The position numbers and the translations under genes were made by a program. A stretch of 64,000 nucleotides of DNA, taken from assembly GCA_000697335.1 (NCBI GenBank), contig JNEM01013675.1, forward strand, positions 1 through 64,000, read 5' to 3'. Below are positions 57,071 through 64,000 of this stretch, one piece after another (position 1 is the first letter of the stretch; each line of letters begins with the position of its first letter). The notes under the pieces are model-generated. The model was given only the letters and a program-made list of their open reading frames with translations. It was not told the DNA's origin and ran no database searches. The DNA is from Conidiobolus incongruus B7586. Lineage: Eukaryota > Entomophthoromycota > Entomophthoromycetes > Entomophthorales > Conidiobolaceae.

Positions 57071-58909
57071 TTATTGTTTATCCCTAAATTCATTATATGT
57101 TAATAAAAGTTCATCAATTATGAAAAAGTAATGGAATTACCAGCTATGCATCAAACAATTTTGGAGTGAAACTAAAGCATGATACTTAACATCGTGATTT
57201 TCATGAGTCATTAATTCCATAATACGTCTTTTGCCTCCTAACTCTTCAACTAATCTAAATATAAAAACACATTAATATATATTGAATTATATATATGATT
57301 AATATTCAATTACGATTTTCCTTTGGGACTATACTTAACATACTCACCAATATCATGGGCGGCAATTGATAAATATACGGGGTCGTTGGAAGTATTCAAA
57401 ATATTGATTAAAATACTAAATTAAAGGAAATTAGTTATAAATTCTGAAGCATCCAAACATATTATTATACTTGAGTAATTCATTGTTATCATCTTCCAAT
57501 TTGGTAGCATTTTCCTTCCAGAAGTGAGGAGAATCATGAGGAGGAGACCATTCTAAAATTCCCGATTCTAATTCAGCTCGGTATTCATCCCAAGTAGTCA
57601 AGTCTTGGCAAGCAGCTTCTAAGTGTTCTTTCAAGTATCCTAAATCTTCGACAATTTCTTCGTCTGTCCACTTTCTTTGACTTAAAGTTTCACTCAACTG
57701 GTGTACTTTGAAATTCAATAAATATTGGACGTTGACTTCAGGGGATCTTTCTAATAAGTTCTAAATTGTATGATACAACTTAATAAGTTTGGTTATGAAT
57801 AGGTCATCAAAAATCAAACTACCTTAAATGTACCAACAATAACTCTAACAATCTTTTCCTTAACAGTACTCTTTGCAATATTAGATAAAATTGGAAGAAT
57901 ATTATATTTAAATTGAATTTCTTGAGCAATTTTTGTTTGGAAACTCAAAATCCAAAAGCAGAATAAAATTTGGTACTGAATTTGAGGATTTAATTGATCG
58001 GCTTTAAGTAGATTGATGAGTCCTGAAATTCCTTGAGAATGATTGTAAAATTCATAGCGATAAGTCACATTCTTTAAGAGAGATTGTAAAATTTGTACAG
58101 TAATATCAGCAACATTGGGAGTTTTGCTGGAGAGTTGCTGAATTAAGCTATCTAAAAAGGGTTGTAATTCAGCCGAATAGTCTTCTTCACTGGTACTACA
58201 AAAATCAAATTTATTTAATAAAGAGAAAAAGAACTATAATATTTTAATACTTACGAGATTAAAGCAGTCAAAATTTTTTCAGCTTTGAGAGCTAAGAAAT
58301 CGTCATCTTTATGTAAGCACCTAAAATAATCTTAGTTAATAAAAATACCAAAATATAATAATAACCAAATACTTCAAGAAAGGTTCGATTGGGTAATCAC
58401 TACGAGTATTTTTTAAATTGTGTATAATTTGAATGTTTTGAGGGTTAGCTAAATGATCGATATAAAATGTTATTACAGAATTAGAATTATATTTGATAAT
58501 TTTTACCATCTAAAATATCATCAATCAAAACCAAAATATACTGTAAAGTATCCACTCGAACCAACTTATTTAATAAATCTAACAATAATAATAAATAAGA
58601 TTCGGAAACCTAATGATTAAAAAAGTTATTATGATTAATTATCTTTCTTCAATGTTTAACTTACTGGTTCTGGCGCTTTAGCATTATTGGATTGACTGGG
58701 ACTGTAATTAGATTCGAAGGTTTTCAATAATTCTAACTCGGATTCAGTAATTAGAGAAGCTTTTTGATAGCCCTAAAGGGATGCATTTAATATATTTTAA
58801 TAAGTATAAAATGAATTTTTATTACCTCCCAAGACATGGGACGTTCTCTAATGTTCAAAGTTAACTCATCAAAAAAAGGATTAACAACGTAAGCTAAAGG
58901 AACACTCAT
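57071..58909 (-). CDS. VMA13: V-type proton ATPase subunit H, ten exons
   Basis: Peripheral V1 subunit that couples V1 to Vo and silences free V1, needed for vacuolar acidification. Exons on the minus strand: 58826-58909, 58665-58772, 58507-58609, 58373-58448, 58255-58320, 57823-58195, 57471-57760, 57314-57415, 57141-57254 and 57071-57083. The nine introns are 52-62 nt, GT-AG, with every phase closing: 442 residues (human 483, yeast 478). The N-terminal armadillo-like part includes GYQKASLITESELELL and PFLKCLHKDDDFLALKAEKIL; the C-terminal lobe has WTDEEIVEDLGYLKEHLE, WDEYRAELESGILEWSPPHD, FWKENATKL, YLSIAAHDIGEYVKY, and ends NCLMHSWDKQ. The last exon is only 13 nt. The order and C-terminal lobe match ATP6V1H closely, so the name is secure. 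It is the most intron-dense gene here. Confidence 0.95.
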
Positions 58910-59429
58910 AGTCATTCAAATTTATTCAAGTGGAAGAAGATAAAATGATAGAAATATTAACTAGTGGTACTGCTATATCAATTAATTGGATTCAACAAAA
59001 TGAATAAGAGAAATAAATAAATTGTCTGACGCAAAATTCTTTATATTTTATTAAATGTGACAACATTTTTTATTCATTTATAATTTTTAAAAATTAAATT
59101 TGGTTATTCATAATTTAATGAATCTTTGATGGATTCTTTAATTAATTGATGTAATATTTTTATTCTACGCAAATAGTGTGATAATTGTAATAAAATTTTT
59201 ATAATTTTATATTTTATTTTATTAATAATTGTATAAAAATTCCGAAAAACATATAGTAATTAGAATTTAATGGTCAATTTATTATGCGATAACGAAGAAA
59301 ATAATTAAAATTCTTAACCGAGCTAAAAAATATATTAATCATAAAAATATTGAGGAGACGAATTCATAACTATTTATAAAAATTATTCTAATTCCTTAAT
59401 TATTCCAATAAATAAATAGTTGGGGCATA
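58910..59429. other. intergenic spacer VMA13/CDK5
   Basis: 520 bp AT-rich DNA holding the VMA13 promoter and the 3' end of the kinase gene. Confidence 0.6.
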
Positions 59430-60635
59430 TTATTTGTTGATATAATCTTCGAAATATGGATCTGTAATTTATGTTAATATAGTAAATTAATTGTATGATA
59501 TTAAATGAAACTTACGTAAAAGAGCTTGTTCAGCGCTGATTCTTCTATCTGGACGATATTCGATCATTTTAGTGAGTAAATCAATGCCCATAACATCTAA
59601 TTTGGGAATCAAAGTAGCTAAATTCACAGGTGGGTAATGAGGCATAGGCTGAAAATCTGGTAAATCGACAATTTCAGGCCAGGTAGTGGGTGTAGGAGTC
59701 CCCAAAATCTTATATATTCTATGAAGCTGATCTTTTACGGAAGTGCCTGGGAATAGTGGCCTTCCTGTGGCCATCTCAGCAAAAATACACCCAGCTGACC
59801 AAATATCGATGGAGGTTGAATAATGGCGGGATCCCATCAATACATCGGGTGCTCTGTACCATAGAGTGACTACTTCGTGGCTGTAACTTCTGACGGGGAT
59901 ACCAAATGCTCTAGCTAATCCAAAATCTCCCAGTTTCAACTCTCCTTTCTTATTAATTAGCAAATTTTGAGGCTTTAAATCCTAATAAGAATATACTGAT
60001 TAGCATAATTCAAAACCATATTAAATATAACTAAAATTACTCTATGTAAGACCCTATTCTTATGACAGAAGTTAATTCCTTTTAATAATTGGAACATTAA
60101 CATTTTGATAGTATTAGGGTCCAAATCGCCGTTATATGCATCTAAGAATTTTTTCAAATCTGAATCCATATATTCAAAGACCAGTATTAATTTTTTATCA
60201 GTATGTAATACATCGTATAAGCTATATATAGAATATTGTTATTATATTGTAATTTAAACATAATTAGAGTTAAAATTACCAGACGATGTGTGGGTTTTTT
60301 AATTCTTTTAACAATGCAATTTCTCTAATAGCGGTACAGGGTACCTAATATTATTAATTTACAAGCAATCAAAATGAAATCATATATGTTACTTACACCT
60401 TCTTCTTCATTATCCAAACGGATTCTCTTTAAAGCGACAACTTGACCATTTTCCCTATTTTGAGCTTTATACACTATACCATATGTACCTAAATATTTCT
60501 AATTAGCAAAAAATATTTTATATATTGATAACAACATACCTTCACCAAGTTTTTCTATTTTCTAACAATAATAAATACTATTATTACTAATATTAATAAA
60601 TATTTTGGTACTTCATATACCTGATACTTTTCCAT
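59430..60635 (-). CDS. CDK5: cyclin-dependent kinase of the CDK5/PHO85 group, seven exons
   Basis: Ser/Thr kinase that with Pcl-type cyclins controls phosphate response, polarity and cell cycle in fungi (Pho85) and matches human CDK5 closely. Exons on the minus strand: 60621-60635 (5 codons), 60540-60561, 60397-60488, 60280-60344, 60041-60221, 59516-59981 and 59430-59461. Six GT-AG introns of 51-59 nt, phases closing to 290 residues (CDK5 292). Landmarks: [11 protein letters not shown]33 in [10 protein letters not shown]51 in the cyclin-binding helix, [10 protein letters not shown] split by an intron after [20 protein letters not shown]159 where CDK1/2 have the activating Thr, as in CDK5 and Pho85, and [22 protein letters not shown]. 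The cyclin helix reads PCTAIRE, not PSTAIRE (Pho85) or PSSALRE (CDK5). The rest is not PCTAIRE-kinase-like: there are no long extensions. Confidence 0.95.
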
Positions 60636-61169
60636 AATGAAAAAAATAAAAACAGTTTAAAAAAATAAAAACAATAATCCAAATCGGTTAAGTTTAAGTA
60701 TTAAAACAATCAGGTTGTAGGAATAAATTTAAATTTACGTAAAATTTGATTGATCAACAAAACTTTAGATTTTTATTGTTACTTAAATGTTATGAAACAA
60801 CAGAATTTGTACTTTTTATTTATATGAGTAGGTAATACATTTCAAAAATTTTGATTATTTATTTAATTAAATTATTAATTTAATGGATTTATTGAAATAA
60901 AATTGGATCGAAATTTCTACTAGATTAAATATAGTAATAATGAAACTATATTATTAAATTATATCATTTGTTTAATCTGTGTATTAATAATAAAATATAT
61001 TGCCTATATAATTACAATTCAACATTTAATTAAAATAATAGAAAATGGATTTATTTTGATCAACCAATCCCATAAAACTCTATTACATTAATCATTTATA
61101 AAATACTTAAAACCGGGATTTATTAAAGAATAATATTCATAAAGTTTAACAAATAATATAAATTATAAT
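60636..61169. promoter_or_regulatory. divergent promoter CDK5/WDR70
   Basis: 534 bp between two start codons in opposite directions, with no frame inside. Both promoters must lie here, and co-regulation is possible. No specific motif was recognised. Confidence 0.6.
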
Positions 61170-63008
61170 ATGGATTTATCAGATTTTTTACCTAAAAAAT
61201 TCAAAACTAACACCGATTCAAAAGATAAAAATGAAGAAAAGTTTAAAACAAAAACAATTAAAGAAACTGTTGATTTAAATGCTTTCTTCCCGACCGAGTT
61301 TGGTACAACTAAGCCTGAGAAAAATTATTATAAAAAGCAAAAAGATACGCATTCACAAGTTAATACTTACAGTCAGAAGGATTTAGAGGACAGAACTGCT
61401 AATAATAATAATATTCCGAAAGAAAATGAGAAAACGGAATTCCATTCTAATAATAATGAAGACAAGTCACCCATACATACCATTCAACCAGCCCAAAAGG
61501 AAGATGACTCTAACGTTGGTAATGATTACGAATCATCAGAAGAAGACTACAATCCTCTAGAGGATTTTGAACCCTTACCAATCACGCATACCGCCAAATT
61601 TTCGAGTGGGAATAAAGCAATTTCAGCCATTTCTATAGATCCCTCAGGCTCGAGAATGATAGTAGGGGATTATGCCTACGATATGAAATTTTATGACTTT
61701 AATGGTATGGATCAAAATATGAGACCTTTTAAAAGCATTGAACCTTCAGAAGGAAATCGCATTAAGGATTTGAAATTTTCACTTTCTGGTGGTCAAATTT
61801 TACTTGCTCCAGGAAATTCACAAGCTAAATTGTTCGATAGAGATGGGAATGAAATTGAGCAATGTGTTAAAGGAGATATGTATCTTAGGGACTTGAAACT
61901 TACCAATGGTCATACGGGAGAACTAACATGCTGTCAATGGCATCCGACTGACCATTACACTTATTTAACGGCATCAGAAGATGGTACAGTTAGAATTTGG
62001 GAAGTAGGATCTCCAAGAAAGCAAAAGAATATAATTATTATTCGATCTGGGCCAAGAGCTCAGCGTACAGCTGTGACTACTGCTGCATTTTCTCAAGATG
62101 GAAAATACATCGCTGCTGCTTCCAGAGATGGTAGTCTCGCACTTTGGCCTAGTAAAGGCTCCTTCACTTCCCCTTCTCATAAATTAGCAACCGCCCATCA
62201 GCCGAATACAGATACAAGTCATATCCTCTTTTCTCAAATGGAATACAACTTATATACTCGTGGAGGCGATGGTACTGTCAAGCTTTGGGATATTAGAAAT
62301 TTTAAATCATCTGTCCTGTCAGTATCTAATCTTCCTAGTAATTATAATGAAACTAATCTAGCCTTCAGTCCCGATGAGAAACTCATTATCACTGGTACTT
62401 CTGGATTAAAGAGTGGTGATTCAGGACGCCTCAACTTCCTTGACAAGACATCTCTAGAAATTGTCAAATCATATGAAGTGGGTTCAAGCAGCGTAATCAA
62501 GAGTTACTGGCATCCTACTCTAAATCAAATTGTTACGGGAAGTGGCGATGGATCCCTCGATATCTATTATGATCCTGTTCACAGTAAGAAAGGAGCTTTG
62601 CTTTGTGCCAATCGTAAACCTCGTAAAGTTCAAGTTGATGAAATATCTTACGATCCCTATATCATCACTCCAGACGATGACAAGGAAATCGTGGAACTTC
62701 CCAAGAAAGGAAAGACTAAGAAGAGAAGCGATCCCGTTGCATCCCATCGTCCAGATTTGCCTATCAATGGCCCTGGTCATTCAGGTCGTGTGGGCACTAA
62801 TTATACCAACTTCATGATGAAGCATTTGATCAAGGATACAACCCGATTTGAAGATCCTAGAGAAGCAATTCTTAGACATGCCAAGGCCGCTGAGGAAGAT
62901 CCATACTGGGTTGCTCCTGCATATCAACAAACTCAACCTAAGCCTGTATTTAATGAAAATGAAGAAGAACAGGAAGAAGAGAAAAAACCTGTAGTTAGAT
63001 CCAAATAA
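61170..63008 (+). CDS. WDR70: WDR70 (gastrulation-defective homologue), WD40 protein
   Basis: Homologue of WDR70 (fly gastrulation-defective/GAD1; in fission yeast Wdr70 is linked to H2B mono-ubiquitination and DNA end resection). Single exon, 612 residues (human 654). A Lys/Asn-rich N-terminus of about 130 residues leads into the family's signature DFEPLPITHTAKFSSGNKAI, then WD repeats (about 145-480) with SRMIVGDYAYDMKFYDFNGMD, GHTGELTCCQWHP, LTASEDGTVRIW, IAAASRDGSLALW and GGDGTVKLWD. The C-terminal part has the conserved SDPVASHRPDLPINGPGHSG followed by HLIKDTTRFEDPREAILRHA, which are diagnostic of WDR70 among WD40 proteins, and an acidic tail EENEEEQEEE-like. All repeats look complete. 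Intronless despite neighbours with many introns. Nuclear location is expected from the family. Confidence 0.95.
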   Translation: MDLSDFLPKKFKTNTDSKDKNEEKFKTKTIKETVDLNAFFPTEFGTTKPEKNYYKKQKDTHSQVNTYSQKDLEDRTANNNNIPKENEKTEFHSNNNEDKSPIHTIQPAQKEDDSNVGNDYESSEEDYNPLEDFEPLPITHTAKFSSGNKAISAISIDPSGSRMIVGDYAYDMKFYDFNGMDQNMRPFKSIEPSEGNRIKDLKFSLSGGQILLAPGNSQAKLFDRDGNEIEQCVKGDMYLRDLKLTNGHTGELTCCQWHPTDHYTYLTASEDGTVRIWEVGSPRKQKNIIIIRSGPRAQRTAVTTAAFSQDGKYIAAASRDGSLALWPSKGSFTSPSHKLATAHQPNTDTSHILFSQMEYNLYTRGGDGTVKLWDIRNFKSSVLSVSNLPSNYNETNLAFSPDEKLIITGTSGLKSGDSGRLNFLDKTSLEIVKSYEVGSSSVIKSYWHPTLNQIVTGSGDGSLDIYYDPVHSKKGALLCANRKPRKVQVDEISYDPYIITPDDDKEIVELPKKGKTKKRSDPVASHRPDLPINGPGHSGRVGTNYTNFMMKHLIKDTTRFEDPREAILRHAKAAEEDPYWVAPAYQQTQPKPVFNENEEEQEEEKKPVVRSK

Positions 63009-64000
63009 TTTTGTAATATTCAATTTTGCTAAGTATAATATAGCCAACTCACATTTCATTTTAATCATTTGTTAGTAATATCAATGTCTTATTCTTTAAT
63101 TTATTAAATTTCATTGTTATATTTCCTATCTATTACAATATCCTTTATTAATAGATTTTAATATTGTTGATCTGTTTGAATTAAAATTTGTTATAAACTA
63201 TTTTTGTTCAATAAATAGGTCTAACTCTTAATTGATTAATGGTTAAGTTAATAGTATATTTAAATGATCCATTAAATATTTTATATTATTGTTAAATGAT
63301 AATTTTTTTACAATATGCTTGTATTGAACATATTTAGATTAGTTAAATATATTATATTCTTCATCAAGGAGATTGGTAGTTGAATACTGATATTCGAATA
63401 GTTTTTATAATGGATATAATACTATCGACATTAACATTTGTTCAGTCTTATAATTAGTTTTAATTTATAATGAATTATTTTATTTTTGTTTGATGTAAAA
63501 GCTATTGAAAAATTATAATATTGATAGAATATTAAACTATATAACCTTATGATAATTTTAATACAACCATTTTTTGAAAAATGGTATAATTGTTGATTTT
63601 ATTAATCGCTGATAATATATTTAGTGTATTTTATGTATTATTTATAAAACTTAAACAATAAATAGAAATTCAACATATTAATTTACTATACTTATCAAAA
63701 AAATCATATTGAACTAAATATACATGAAAAGATAAATTTTAAAATTATTAATCTTAATGACAGTTGAATGTCCTAATAAACAATTAGAAAAGTGAAATAT
63801 CTTTAATAAAACCCAAGCTGTTGATTAATTGTAAATATAATATATTTCTGAAACAAAATAATTTTACAATTTGATAATCAATTTCAGCTTTAAATATTGA
63901 CTCATTCAAAGTGAATGATTAAGTAATTGATATATACATGTCAAAGGTGATTTAAGAATCAATTTATCACTTTATCATTTTATATTCACAAGATATAAGC
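63009..64000. other. AT-rich 3' flank
   Basis: WDR70 3' UTR and noncoding DNA to the window edge. No gene or RNA recognised. The minus-strand frame 62781-63068 is antisense to WDR70. Confidence 0.65.

Noticed and set aside
1-64000. tRNA, rRNA, CRISPR or virus-like elements
   Set aside because: I looked for T-loop words of the GGTTCGAATCC type outside genes, for rRNA-like GC blocks, spaced direct repeats and polymerase/capsid-like frames, and found none I could support.

Overview
This window looks like nuclear DNA of a fungus with a very AT-rich genome and short introns, most likely an early-diverging (non-Dikarya) lineage. Noncoding DNA is mostly A/T. Coding genes are clearly eukaryotic and fungal in flavour: two Ecl1-type short zinc proteins (a fungal family), LSM1, PRP31, V-ATPase subunit H, a CDK5/Pho85 kinase, a farnesyltransferase alpha subunit and a P4-ATPase. 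Forty-two introns could be placed by joining reading frames. All are GT-AG, 46-74 nt long, and every exon phase closes. A zoopagomycete/entomophthoralean relative is my guess, not a demonstration.

Layout. 1-11 kb holds two tandem duplications on the minus strand: a pair of two-helix membrane proteins with C-terminal PPxY motifs (about 1.0 and 2.5 kb), and a pair of intronless VMS1/ANKZF1-type peptidyl-tRNA hydrolases (4.9-6.8 and 8.5-10.4 kb) that share an almost identical 149-bp patch. 11-36 kb is gene-poor and AT-rich. It contains a decayed multi-helix membrane gene (13 kb), a three-exon RPA-interacting-protein-like gene (17.3-18.0 kb), an unexplained GC-richer island (20.4-21.3 kb), a seven-exon inositol 1,3,4-trisphosphate 5/6-kinase (21.6-22.8 kb), and two divergent Ecl1-type genes (25.0 and 30.6 kb), each preceded by a cluster of CCAAT motifs. 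36.6-40.0 kb is a single-exon P4-ATPase lying between two inverted copies of a dispersed AT-rich repeat.

41.7-63 kb is gene-dense. Minus strand: PRP31 (4 exons), farnesyl/geranylgeranyltransferase alpha (8 exons) and an unrecognised 1088-residue protein (6 exons). Plus strand: a RhoGEF with a 30-nt exon, a steroid 5-alpha-reductase-family enzyme and LSM1. Minus strand again: VMA13 (10 exons) and CDK5/PHO85 (7 exons). Last, on the plus strand, a single-exon WDR70 homologue.

There is no operon logic. The genes serve separate housekeeping roles: ribosome quality control, lipid flipping, inositol phosphate metabolism, splicing, prenylation, Rho signalling, mRNA decay, vacuolar acidification and cell-cycle/nutrient signalling. 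The dense block does contain divergent pairs that probably share promoters (1088-residue gene/RhoGEF, CDK5/WDR70). I saw no rRNA, tRNA, CRISPR, virus-like element or intact transposon. The repeats seen are AT microsatellites and one dispersed, partly palindromic AT-rich family.
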